Positions 28,291 through 36,661 of a stretch of 64,000 bases of DNA are shown one piece after another. The notes below the pieces were generated by a model that worked only from the letters and a program-made list of their open reading frames with translations, was not told the origin of the DNA and made no database searches. Within the stretch, counting starts at the first letter, position 1; the number at the start of each line of letters is the position of its first letter. The DNA is from J054 sp965221985 (GTDB lineage Bacteria > Pseudomonadota > Gammaproteobacteria > Steroidobacterales > GCA-2729495). Location of the stretch: contig OZ244928.1 of assembly GCA_965221985.1 (NCBI GenBank), positions 3,472,001 to 3,536,000 on the forward strand, read 5' to 3'. The position numbers and the translations under genes were made by a program.

Positions 28291-28965
28291 ATGAGCGACA
28301 CTGAAGATCTTCCCCATTTCCTCTTGGTGCAAATACCAGCGGATGTGGATCCGTTACCGTACTTCGAAGTCGTTGCGTCCCTTGTGGCCGGACCGACAGC
28401 ACGCATACTGGCACTGCAGACTGCGGAAAATGTCGAGACATTAGAGGTCGGCTCACCCGCGGCTTCGGTACTGTTACTCGAATTCTTGGGCCGTGCCGCT
28501 TTGGATGATTTCTGGCAACAGCCCGCGCAGCGCGCGGCATTCGAAGGCATCCCTGGACAAATGCCACTGGTCCTTGCGGCTCCCGGCTTACCCGCCGAAG
28601 GACTACCCGAAATGCTCGAGATCCCTAGCCGGGCATCGGTAACGCCACCGCAGGGTCGCGGACCCCGCGCTTACATGGTGATTCAGGGTAGCAGTAGCGA
28701 CGAGACCCGCATGGATCAGTATCGCGACATTATCTTGCCCATGGTGAAAGAACAGGGTGCTTACTACATTGCATTTGAGATTGACGGAAAAACCGAAGTG
28801 CTAGCAGGGCAGTGGCCTTACGATCTATACGTTGTGTCTCGATGGCCCGACCATGCCGCTGGGTATGCATTTTGGTACTCGGACCGCTATCAGAACACAG
28901 CGATTCCGGTTCGTACGGGCGCCGGTTCATTCTGGGTGCACTTCATGCGCGGAGAAGCGGGATAG
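28291..28965 (+). CDS. Tandem DUF1330-like protein
   Basis: 224 residues made of two related ferredoxin-like (dimeric alpha-beta barrel) modules. The first runs from FLLVQIPADVDPLPYFEVV to about residue 95. The second runs from AYMVIQGSSSDETRMDQYRD through AYYIAFEIDGKTEVLAGQWP to YQNTAIPVRTGAG, the usual DUF1330 ending. Function of the family is unclear; small monooxygenases and isomerases share the fold. First gene of the plus-strand operon, followed after 6 bp. Confidence 0.75.
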   Translation: MSDTEDLPHFLLVQIPADVDPLPYFEVVASLVAGPTARILALQTAENVETLEVGSPAASVLLLEFLGRAALDDFWQQPAQRAAFEGIPGQMPLVLAAPGLPAEGLPEMLEIPSRASVTPPQGRGPRAYMVIQGSSSDETRMDQYRDIILPMVKEQGAYYIAFEIDGKTEVLAGQWPYDLYVVSRWPDHAAGYAFWYSDRYQNTAIPVRTGAGSFWVHFMRGEAG

Positions 28966-28971
28966 AACATC

Positions 28972-29898
28972 ATGGCGGATAAGAAATCGAACCAAGCTGG
29001 CAGTCATCGCCGCGCCTTTATCGGCGGTGCGGCCGCCACAAGCGCGGGCTTTGCACTCGGCCCTGCCGTAGCGGCAAATGCGGCATCGGAAGCCACGCAA
29101 ACACTGAATCTAAAAGGCTATAGCATTCCACTGTCACCGGAGGGCCGCAGCGCCTTAGTGACGCCGACCCCACACCACTACGGTGGGCAATTTATCTTCG
29201 TCGACTATCGCGCCGATGTTGCCGAAGTTGCAAAGTATTTGCCCGCGCCGCTGAAACCCGATCCGAAAGGCCGGGCTTTTGTGATCGTCAACGAACTCTT
29301 CAGTATCCCGGGCGACAACCCGGATTTAGTTTATGAGAATCCCGAGCGCACGCAATACACCGAAGGCGTCGTTGCGGTCCGATGTTCTTATCGCGGCGAG
29401 CCGGGAACCTACATCACAGCCATCTGGGTCTCCAAGGATTGGTCCATGACCTTCGGACAATTTTTTGGCTGGCCCAAAAAACTCGCACGCATTCACCTGA
29501 CGCGGGTCCCACCCCTGCATCCCACCGTTAAACCCATTGGCGTGGGTTCGCGGGTGCGCGGTATCGTCGATCGTGAAGGCTACCGGCTGGTGGACGTGTC
29601 CGTGCAATTGCGCAAACGCGAGCCGGATACTGCTGCGCCCGCGTTCGGTTGGTTGTACTCTGTGCGCTACTTTCCGGCCATGGGACCCACGGTACCCGCG
29701 GTGAAACAACTAATCCGCAACAAAGTACAGAATCCACAGGCCATCAATGTTTTTTCCGGCGACGCGGACTTTACGTTCGGCGCGTCAGACAATGAAGAAT
29801 TGCTGGCATTGAATCCGGTCGAGATTAACAAGGGTTACTTCTACAACCCGAGTTGGACGACCACGCATACGGCGGAACTACTCGAAACTTATGAATAA
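28972..29898 (+). CDS. Tat-exported acetoacetate decarboxylase-family protein
   Basis: 308 residues. A twin-arginine leader (HRRAFIGGAAATSAGFALGP) precedes an ADC domain with YRADVAEVAKYLP, SYRGEPGTYI and FGQFFGWPKKLARI. The KK of the last motif is where the Schiff-base Lys of acetoacetate decarboxylase lies. Family members decarboxylate or process beta-keto acids. Export is unusual, since the classic enzyme is cytoplasmic. It is followed 13 bp later by a TonB receptor, implying an extracytoplasmic step before or after uptake. Confidence 0.82.
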   Translation: MADKKSNQAGSHRRAFIGGAAATSAGFALGPAVAANAASEATQTLNLKGYSIPLSPEGRSALVTPTPHHYGGQFIFVDYRADVAEVAKYLPAPLKPDPKGRAFVIVNELFSIPGDNPDLVYENPERTQYTEGVVAVRCSYRGEPGTYITAIWVSKDWSMTFGQFFGWPKKLARIHLTRVPPLHPTVKPIGVGSRVRGIVDREGYRLVDVSVQLRKREPDTAAPAFGWLYSVRYFPAMGPTVPAVKQLIRNKVQNPQAINVFSGDADFTFGASDNEELLALNPVEINKGYFYNPSWTTTHTAELLETYE

Positions 29899-29911
29899 AG
29901 GAGCGATGAAC

Positions 29912-32071
29912 ATGCAATCCGGTTCACATACAAACGGCCCACAGTGGCGTCTGCGTATATTACTGATCGCTGCTATTAGCCTAGGCCTTTTAGCCCAAGC
30001 GCCGGCCCAAGAGGTGTTGGAAGATATTGTCGTAACCTCTGGTCGAATCGAGAGCACGCTGCAAGACGCACCAGTGGCGGTCAGCGCTTTCGACCCCAAC
30101 GAACTTGAACGACGCCAGACCTTTAACGTGGTTGATATAGTCAACAACGTGCCCAATCTGGTCGGCAGTAACAATATCGGACAAGGTACGGCAACAACCG
30201 TATTTTTGCGTGGCGTTGGCACCACGGAATCCATTGTTACGGTGGATACCGCCATGGGGTTTTATGTTGATGACGTGTACGTGGCCCGCCAAGGTGTGAA
30301 CAATTTCAGCCTGTTTGATGTGGAACGCGTTGAGGTATTGCGGGGCCCACAAGGCACACTCTACGGACGCAACACCAGTGCAGGCGCCATTCGTGTAATT
30401 ACCCGCAAGCCTGACAATGAGTTTCAAGCGAATGGTGAAGCCTCTGCCGGCGAATTCGACCGCTGGAATATCAAGGGCGGCATCAATATTCCCATCGTAG
30501 AAGACCAGCTCGCGGTACGCTTCAATGCGGCGATAGAACAAGGCGATGGCTATACCGATAACATTACTCTGAACAACGAAGTCAACGACCGCGATTACTG
30601 GGGCCTAAGGGGCAGCTTGCTTTGGCAGCCAACGGATGTTGTGGATGTCCAGCTTACTGCCGACATCTCCCGCAGTGATCAAGCAGGGCTCTACGCCATT
30701 GATGTATCGGGCCTTACCCGCCCAGCTCTAGGTGATTTGTTTACCACCGTCAGCGGTACCGATACCAGTAATAAAGGTGAAACGGATGGCGTCAATCTAA
30801 CCATTGAATGGGATATCAATGACTCCATGGCCCTGCAATCCATTACGTCGTTTAGGAATACCTATCAGAAATGGAATCTGGATCTAACCGATCAGGTCGT
30901 GCCGATATTCTTGCTCTACACCATCAATGATTCGGATCAGTTGTCACAAGAATTCAAGTTGACCGGTAGCCTTTTGGATGAGCGTTTGAGCTACGTTGGT
31001 GGATTGTTCTGGTTCGACGAGGAGAGTTTTTCTTTCATTGGCGATTACTTCGGGACGTTTCCTGCATTCTTGGGCCGCGAGTATGACGTCGATACCGAAA
31101 GCTGGGCGGCCTTCGCGGAGTTTACCTATTCCCTCACTAATAGCTTGTCCTTGATTCTGGGCGGCCGGTATACCGAAGATGATAAGAACGTCGATATTGT
31201 CGCCACGGCGGGCGGAACACCCGGTTTTGAGAACAACGGCTTCCCAAATTTTAGCAATGCTGATCTCATGGCATTGGGCACGCCCACACAACTGGAGTTT
31301 GAAGAGTTCACACCGAAAATTGGCCTGCAGTGGGACGTCACCGATGACTTGCAGTTTTACCTGACCTATCAGGAAGGTTTTAAGAGCGGCGGCTGGAGCG
31401 CGCGGACCAATGAGCCCACCGAAGTTCAGACCTTTCGTCCAGAGTTCATTAATTCTTATGCGCTTGGCGGAAAATGGCTAACCTGGGACGGGCGCGCGCG
31501 TATCAATGCGGAAGCTTTCTACTACGACTACGAGGACCTGTTCAATACTGGGACCGGGGACGCGGGCAACTTCATCGTTGCAACCAACGATGCGGAGATC
31601 AAAGGTATTGAAGTTGAGTCCACGCTACGCCTAACGGACAAGCTGGACGCCTATGGCTTCCTCGCTTGGCAAGATGGCAAGTACAAAGACGTGGATCCGA
31701 CCGCCAGCGCAGTCGTCGGCAGCAAATTGCAGCGACTACCGGAATGGAGCGGTAAGCTCGGCTTAACTTATACGCAGCCCGTCGGCATGGGTGAAATCAT
31801 CGCCAACGGCAGCTATGCCTACACCGAAGACCACTTCACCAACTTGCAGAATACGGACTTGGCGAGGTCTGGCGATGTAAAACTTGCCGATGCTTCGATT
31901 GGCTGGCAGACCAGCGATGGCCGATTCTATTTTGGTCTGTCATGCCGGAATTGCACCGACGAGGAATACCTCGTGCAAAGCCTCGATTTCGCCGGCTTCG
32001 GTTTCATCACGGTTTATCCGGGCGAGCCGCGCACCTGGCTGCTGACCGCACGTGCAAGAACGGGCGACTAG
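29912..32071 (+). CDS. TonB-dependent outer-membrane receptor
   Basis: 719 residues from the ATG at 29912, chosen because AGGAG lies 8 bp upstream; the ATG at 29891 would overlap the previous gene. Signal peptide to APAQ, then a TonB box (EDIVVTS), a plug domain with VEVLRGPQGTLYGRNTSAGAI, and a 22-strand-type barrel. FGLSCRNCTDEEYLVQSLD lies near the end. The C-terminus (LLTARARTGD) lacks the usual final aromatic residue. It should import a bulky ligand across the outer membrane. Its operon suggests the substrate is an organic carbon source rather than a siderophore. Confidence 0.92.
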   Translation: MQSGSHTNGPQWRLRILLIAAISLGLLAQAPAQEVLEDIVVTSGRIESTLQDAPVAVSAFDPNELERRQTFNVVDIVNNVPNLVGSNNIGQGTATTVFLRGVGTTESIVTVDTAMGFYVDDVYVARQGVNNFSLFDVERVEVLRGPQGTLYGRNTSAGAIRVITRKPDNEFQANGEASAGEFDRWNIKGGINIPIVEDQLAVRFNAAIEQGDGYTDNITLNNEVNDRDYWGLRGSLLWQPTDVVDVQLTADISRSDQAGLYAIDVSGLTRPALGDLFTTVSGTDTSNKGETDGVNLTIEWDINDSMALQSITSFRNTYQKWNLDLTDQVVPIFLLYTINDSDQLSQEFKLTGSLLDERLSYVGGLFWFDEESFSFIGDYFGTFPAFLGREYDVDTESWAAFAEFTYSLTNSLSLILGGRYTEDDKNVDIVATAGGTPGFENNGFPNFSNADLMALGTPTQLEFEEFTPKIGLQWDVTDDLQFYLTYQEGFKSGGWSARTNEPTEVQTFRPEFINSYALGGKWLTWDGRARINAEAFYYDYEDLFNTGTGDAGNFIVATNDAEIKGIEVESTLRLTDKLDAYGFLAWQDGKYKDVDPTASAVVGSKLQRLPEWSGKLGLTYTQPVGMGEIIANGSYAYTEDHFTNLQNTDLARSGDVKLADASIGWQTSDGRFYFGLSCRNCTDEEYLVQSLDFAGFGFITVYPGEPRTWLLTARARTGD

Positions 32072-32089
32072 GCTAAGAATTGCGCCACC

Positions 32090-32509
32090 ATGAGCCAGGG
32101 CGATGAGGCTACGGAAATCGCCCTGGCTTTCTTGCGTAGCTTCTGGGAGGCGGACATAGACGCTGCCATGGCGTATGTCGCGGAAGATGGACGCTGGCAG
32201 TTTGCTCGCTCCCTGCCCTACGAGCGCGAATGCGGAATACGCGCCGCGCTAACTGCCATCTGTGACGATATGTTCACCTCCTTCGATCCCGAAGGCTTCA
32301 CCATCGACATGCGTGGTGTCACTAGCGCGGGCGATGAGGTGGCCGTGGAATATTCCGCGCATGGCAAGACCCGCGACGGACGCGCCTATGACAATGACTA
32401 TGTCATGTGCATTACCGTGAATGCGGGCAAGATCACTTCGGTGCGGCCGCATACCGACACTTTGCATCTAGCGCAGTTGTTAGTGAAGGAACCAACGGGA
32501 GCCGAATAG
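32090..32509 (+). CDS. SnoaL-like (NTF2-fold) protein
   Basis: 139 residues with the NTF2/SnoaL pattern: an N-terminal helix (EIALAFLRSFWEADIDAAM), AEDGRWQF, then curved strands ending DYVMCITVNAGKITSVRPHTDT. Such proteins are cyclases, epoxide hydrolases or dehydratases, or bind small ligands. The operon context (TonB receptor, isochorismatase, two ADC-like proteins) favours a catabolic role. Confidence 0.75.
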   Translation: MSQGDEATEIALAFLRSFWEADIDAAMAYVAEDGRWQFARSLPYERECGIRAALTAICDDMFTSFDPEGFTIDMRGVTSAGDEVAVEYSAHGKTRDGRAYDNDYVMCITVNAGKITSVRPHTDTLHLAQLLVKEPTGAE

Positions 32510-32511
32510 CC

Positions 32512-33123
32512 ATGCGACCTAGCAAAAAAGATACGGCACTGGTTGTGGTCGACATGCAGAACGGTTTTTGCCGAAACACCGGTTCCGTCAATCAGATCGG
32601 CTTACCCGCATCAGCCTTACAACCCGCCATCGAGCCCTCCGCACGCCTGATCGCCGCCGCACGAGCAGCGCGGATCCCTATCATTTACACCCGCTATGTT
32701 TATCGCGCCGATTTCACCGACGGCGGCCTGATGGTGAACGAACTGATCCCGGATCTTAAGACGGGCCGTTGCCTGATGGCGGGTACCGACGACGTCGAAG
32801 TCATCGACGAGCTTAAGCCCCAGTCTGGCGATTACATTATTGATAAGAACCGGCCCAGCGCCTTCTATGCCGCCGGCATGGAACCCGTCCTCAAGGGACT
32901 GGCTGTCACCGACCTGGTCTTTTGCGGCGTCACCACGAATTGCTGCGTAGAGACGACGGTGCGCGATGCAAGCCAGCGCGACTACCGAAGCTTCGTGGTG
33001 CAAGACGCCGTGGCGGAATATGAAGCAGATCGGCACGCGGCGGCGATAAAATCCATGGGCATGCTATTCGCTTATCTGGTCAATGTTGACCAAGTCGAGC
33101 AAGCCTGGCGCTCCGCCAGCTAG
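32512..33123 (+). CDS. Isochorismatase-family cysteine hydrolase
   Basis: 203 residues from the ATG at 32512, 2 bp after the SnoaL-like gene. The triad of the family is visible: Asp in VVVDMQNGF, Lys in IIDKNRPSAFYA, Cys in GVTTNCCVETTVRDA. Members hydrolyse amides such as N-carbamoyl compounds or nicotinamide, or vinyl ethers. The substrate is unknown. It is part of the plus-strand catabolic operon. Confidence 0.88.
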   Translation: MRPSKKDTALVVVDMQNGFCRNTGSVNQIGLPASALQPAIEPSARLIAAARAARIPIIYTRYVYRADFTDGGLMVNELIPDLKTGRCLMAGTDDVEVIDELKPQSGDYIIDKNRPSAFYAAGMEPVLKGLAVTDLVFCGVTTNCCVETTVRDASQRDYRSFVVQDAVAEYEADRHAAAIKSMGMLFAYLVNVDQVEQAWRSAS

Positions 33124-33132
33124 TTGAACGTC

Positions 33133-33849
33133 ATGCGCGACCATCTAATGCCGCTATGGAGCCCACCTTTCGGTGGCCCGCCCTTCCCCATGCTCAGCGC
33201 AGAATTGTTGATGGTGGAATTTGAAGCGAAGCGTGATGAGATCCAGCGAATTACGCCCGCCCCGCTAGAACCGGCGAATCATAATCGCTTAACCGCCTTC
33301 GTCGGAGAATGTTCGCAGCTCTCACACTCACTGCGCTACCACGAAGTCGCCATTCTGCAGGAAGTTTCTTTTGAAGGACGCCGAGCGACAACCGTCCCTT
33401 ATATTTGGACCTCAACGGATACCGCACTGCTTGCCGGCCGCGAGCTTTACGGTATGCCAAAGTTGTTATGCGATGACGATATCTTGCACAAGTCAGCCAA
33501 TGAAGTATCCGGTAGTCTGCATCGCTCCGGCGTTTCCATGCTAGAACTGAGCATGGTCATTGACGAGCCCGCGGATCCGTCCACCCTGCCTTTTGGTGGG
33601 GACTTCGCCATGCTGCGCCACATCCCCAGCCCTGATCCCGACTACCCAGCTTTGCAGCAGCTCATATGGGTAGAACTACAAGAATTTGCTGTGCATGAGT
33701 GCTGGCAAGGCCGGGGCCACATACAATTCGGTCATCCGCTGAGTTCTGGTCTGCAGCGACTGGGCGCTCAGGACGTCACGGGCGCTTGGTACGGGCGTTT
33801 TTCCTGGGTATTGCCCCAAGGCAAAATACTGCAGGAAACCGAGCTCTAG
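33133..33849 (+). CDS. Acetoacetate decarboxylase-family protein (second copy)
   Basis: 238 residues. The core motif LAGRELYGMPKLL matches the ADC Lys region, and ILQEVSFEGRRATTVPYIW is the preceding conserved strand. No signal peptide, in contrast to the Tat-exported relative at 28972. The TTG at 33124 is in frame, but the ATG at 33133 is preferred. Its TAG stop abuts the stop of the convergent lipoyl-domain gene with no bases between (TAGCTA). Substrate unknown. Confidence 0.82.
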   Translation: MRDHLMPLWSPPFGGPPFPMLSAELLMVEFEAKRDEIQRITPAPLEPANHNRLTAFVGECSQLSHSLRYHEVAILQEVSFEGRRATTVPYIWTSTDTALLAGRELYGMPKLLCDDDILHKSANEVSGSLHRSGVSMLELSMVIDEPADPSTLPFGGDFAMLRHIPSPDPDYPALQQLIWVELQEFAVHECWQGRGHIQFGHPLSSGLQRLGAQDVTGAWYGRFSWVLPQGKILQETEL

Positions 33850-34080
33850 CTAATCGATAACGCCAATGGCATCGCCGACGGCGTATTCCTCGCCGGCAAC
33901 ACCCGATTGGCGCAAAGTACCGGAGGCCGGCGCCTCGATTTCCATAATGGATTTCTCAATTTCCAGGTTGTAGATGGGCTGGCCTTCTTTAACCGCCGCG
34001 CCATCAGGTACTAGCCATTCAACCAGCGTGCCGTTCTGCATGGACACGGCTGCTTTGGGAATTTTTAGATCTACGGACAT
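33850..34080 (-). CDS. Stand-alone lipoyl/biotinyl-attachment domain protein
   Basis: 76 residues that make up exactly one lipoyl-type swinging domain: LKIPKAAVSMQNGTLVEWLV, then the attachment Lys in NLEIEKSIMEIEAPASG and the closing YAVGDAIGVID. No E2 acyltransferase core or peripheral subunit-binding domain is attached. It follows the fused E1 gene by 34 bp on the same strand, so it is probably the acyl carrier for that E1. Confidence 0.88.
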   Translation of the reverse strand: MSVDLKIPKAAVSMQNGTLVEWLVPDGAAVKEGQPIYNLEIEKSIMEIEAPASGTLRQSGVAGEEYAVGDAIGVID

Positions 34081-34114
34081 TCTTCGCGGGGAACTTTAAT
34101 CGGGCAAGTCATGA

Positions 34115-36121
34115 TTACTTTAGAATTTCTTCTGCCGCCACCACGATTCGCCCAGCGTTCGGAAAATGCAGTGCCTCCAGGCTTTGGGAAAACGCGATGG
34201 GCGAATACCGGGCACCCACGCGAGCCACGGGTGCTTTAAGATCGCTGTGCAGCTCACTGTTGATCATGGCGGCGAGTTCCGCCCCGAATCCACAAAATGT
34301 CACGGCGGAATGTGCAATCAGCGCGCGACGCGTTTTCGCCACCGCATTGAATATGGTTTCCTTATCCAGCGGTACCAAACTGCGCAAATCGACCACCTGA
34401 GCACCAATACCCTGCTCGGCCAAAGTCTCGGCGGCAGCCATTGCCTCAGCCACGGCCCAGCCATAGGACAATATCGTCAAATCATCGCCATCGCGTTTTA
34501 CATCCGCCGAACCCAAGGGAATTCTATACGGCGCTAAAGGCACGGCTCCCGGGGTAAAGTACAGCCGCATGGATTCGAAAAAGACGCAAGGATCGTCATC
34601 TTCAATACAGGCCGTCAGCAGACCTTTAGCGTCATGGGGCGTGCTGGGAAAGACCACCTTCAAACCCGGAATATGTGTCAGCCAGGCCTCCAGAGATTGT
34701 GAATGCTGGGCACCAAAACTACCGACATTGCCGGCGGTCATGGTCCGTATGGTAAGCGGCACATTAGTTCGCCCGCCCGACATGTAGCGCAGCTTCGCCG
34801 CATGATTCGCCACTTGATCGAGGCAAACCGCCAAGAAATCATTAATCATGATCTCCGCAACGGGCCGCATGCCGGCCAAGGATGCCCCAATGGCGGCACC
34901 CACAATCGCCTGCTCGGAGATCGGTGTCGGCCGTACACGATCCAAGCCGTACTTCGTAGACAAGCCGGCCGTGGCCTTCACCACACCGCCCGCCGGATCA
35001 TGAATATCTTCACCTAAGAGGAAGACGCTGTCGTCGGCGGCTAGAGCAAGATCTAAAGTGTGGTTAATGGTCTCGCACAGAGACATATTCTTGCGATCAC
35101 CGGAAACGGGTGACGAATTCGGTGTCGGAAAACTACCCAGATCGGGTACATGCGCTGTATCAGCGAAGACATCGGTATATAGCTCATCATCCGCCGGTAC
35201 CGCAGCAGCCCGGGCGGCTTCCATGGCGGCATCCACTGCGTCTCTAGAGGTCTGTTGCAGGGCATCGAGCTCGTCTTCGGTAGCAATACCCTTGGCGATT
35301 AATTGTCCGCGTACTTTTTTGATGGGTGCATTTTCTATGGCCTCTTCCAAGGCTTTGGCGTCCATATGCGTCTGCTCACTACCGAATGCATGGCCCTGCA
35401 AGCGATGGCAGTTAGCCTCGATCAGCGTGGGCCCATCACCACGACGAGCCCGCGCTATGGCGTCGCAGACCACGGGATAAAGCGCTTCAGGATCACCGCC
35501 ATCAACTTCCACACCCGGCATGCCATAACCGTCAGCGCGTTTCGCCAGGGATGACGAGCGCGTGCTGTCAGCCAGGGAGGTGTACTCGGCATATTGATTG
35601 TTCTGACACAGAAAAATCACGGGCAGCTGCCAAACGGCTGCCAGATTCAGTGCTTCATGCACCGCACCGATATTCGCCGCGCCATCGCCATAACTAACCA
35701 CCGTGACTTGCTTGGTCTTGCGCAGTTGCGCGGCCACGGCCAGGCCATTGGCAATGGGCGTACCCGCGCCAACGATGCCCGTGGTCACCATCAAGCCAGA
35801 ATTAGGATCCGACAAGTGCATCGGACCGCCCTTGCCTTTCGATGTGCCGGATGAGCGGCCATACATCTCGGCCATAATTTCCGCCACCGGCGTACCCTTG
35901 GCCACGATATCGTGAATCCCGCGATAGGTCGTCACCATGTAGTCATCGGGTTTCAGCGCCACACCCACGGTGGCCGCAATGGCCTCTTGTCCGCCACAGG
36001 GGTAATACTGGAACTGGAGTTCGCCGGCACTTAGACCGCGTTGAATGGCCGCATCGCACTCGGCAATGTTGACCATGGTTTGGTAGATGGCGCGCAGGGT
36101 ATCGGGATTAATCGTTGCCAT
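34115..36121 (-). CDS. Fused alpha-beta E1 component of a 2-oxoacid/acetoin-type dehydrogenase
   Basis: 668 residues. Residues 1-330 are the E1 alpha part with the thiamine diphosphate motif (SYGDGAANIGAVHEALN ... CQNN) and GGPMHLSD. Residues about 345-668 are E1 beta with LGEDIHDPAGGVVKATAGL, PISEQAIVGAAIGAS and LDLRSLVPLD-like ending. Normally alpha and beta are separate genes, although fusions are known. The enzyme should decarboxylate a 2-oxoacid or cleave an acetoin-like diketone and pass the acyl group to the lipoyl protein beside it. No E2 core or E3 gene is in the window. Confidence 0.88.
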   Translation of the reverse strand: MATINPDTLRAIYQTMVNIAECDAAIQRGLSAGELQFQYYPCGGQEAIAATVGVALKPDDYMVTTYRGIHDIVAKGTPVAEIMAEMYGRSSGTSKGKGGPMHLSDPNSGLMVTTGIVGAGTPIANGLAVAAQLRKTKQVTVVSYGDGAANIGAVHEALNLAAVWQLPVIFLCQNNQYAEYTSLADSTRSSSLAKRADGYGMPGVEVDGGDPEALYPVVCDAIARARRGDGPTLIEANCHRLQGHAFGSEQTHMDAKALEEAIENAPIKKVRGQLIAKGIATEDELDALQQTSRDAVDAAMEAARAAAVPADDELYTDVFADTAHVPDLGSFPTPNSSPVSGDRKNMSLCETINHTLDLALAADDSVFLLGEDIHDPAGGVVKATAGLSTKYGLDRVRPTPISEQAIVGAAIGASLAGMRPVAEIMINDFLAVCLDQVANHAAKLRYMSGGRTNVPLTIRTMTAGNVGSFGAQHSQSLEAWLTHIPGLKVVFPSTPHDAKGLLTACIEDDDPCVFFESMRLYFTPGAVPLAPYRIPLGSADVKRDGDDLTILSYGWAVAEAMAAAETLAEQGIGAQVVDLRSLVPLDKETIFNAVAKTRRALIAHSAVTFCGFGAELAAMINSELHSDLKAPVARVGARYSPIAFSQSLEALHFPNAGRIVVAAEEILK

Positions 36122-36191
36122 GGTGAGATATGTATCCGAGCTTGCTCAAAAGTTAGCACAAGACATGGGTAGCACTATTTCAGATTCTTGA

Positions 36192-36339
36192 GAAGTTGGT
36201 GCCGGTCATTAGTTTATTAGTTTTTTGTTAACTCTAAAGGCTAAAGGATCTAACCGAAGTTCTTACTTAGTCTCACAGCCAACCATTACAGGCGACATGC
36301 CATCAATCGAGACAATAAACCGGATTGGGCCATCACCCT
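36192..36339 (+). repeat. 148-bp direct repeat, left copy, at the island boundary
   Basis: Begins GAAGTTGGTGCCGGTCATTA and ends GGGCCATCACCCT. It matches 42862-43009 over all 148 bases in the same orientation, with 10 mismatches and no gaps by eye (about 93% identity). The left copy contains a tandem CTAAAGGCTAAAGG. The repeats bound the accessory island of about 6.8 kb. No reading frame in it looks coding. Confidence 0.9.
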
Positions 36340-36557
36340 TTCGCCGAGCCGGTCGGCCGAGAATCAACTCAGAACTCGCCCAGCTGATCCGGGAGATGAG
36401 TCGAGACAATCCGCTCTGGGGTGCGCCACGGACTCATCTGTCTCTGGAGAAGGGTGCGCCGGAGTTGAGGCCAGCCTGTTCAACGAGTCAGGGTAGGGTG
36501 ATTAGATTCCCTCGGGTAGGCGGGCTACACCACGAATATGCATGGATGGCCGCTTGA
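36340..36557 (+). pseudogene. Internally deleted DDE integrase/transposase remnant
   Basis: Reading from 36351: GRPRINSELAQLIREM followed by SRDNPLWGAPR, a known N-terminal segment of integrase-core transposases. It continues directly into THLSLEKGAPE and then GRVIRFPRVGGLHHEY, which is the C-terminus of the same kind of protein (canonical order: RTHLSLDKDAP ... GGLHHRY). The roughly 200-residue catalytic core between them is missing; the junction lies at about 36429-36437. No start codon with a ribosome site is evident. A decayed insertion-sequence fragment with an in-frame internal deletion. Confidence 0.72.
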
Positions 36558-36661
36558 TTGGTTTCGGATGAATAATTGGAAGGGACAGGTCTAGATGGAC
36601 ACACCTGAGGCCGCCAAACTACCAATTCACCACAGACAGGTACGGACGACGTACGTCACAC

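Noticed and set aside
36225..36350. Open frame starting in the left 148-bp repeat (MLTLKAKGSN...)
   Set aside because: No ribosome site and no known domain; only the part from 36351 resembles transposase.
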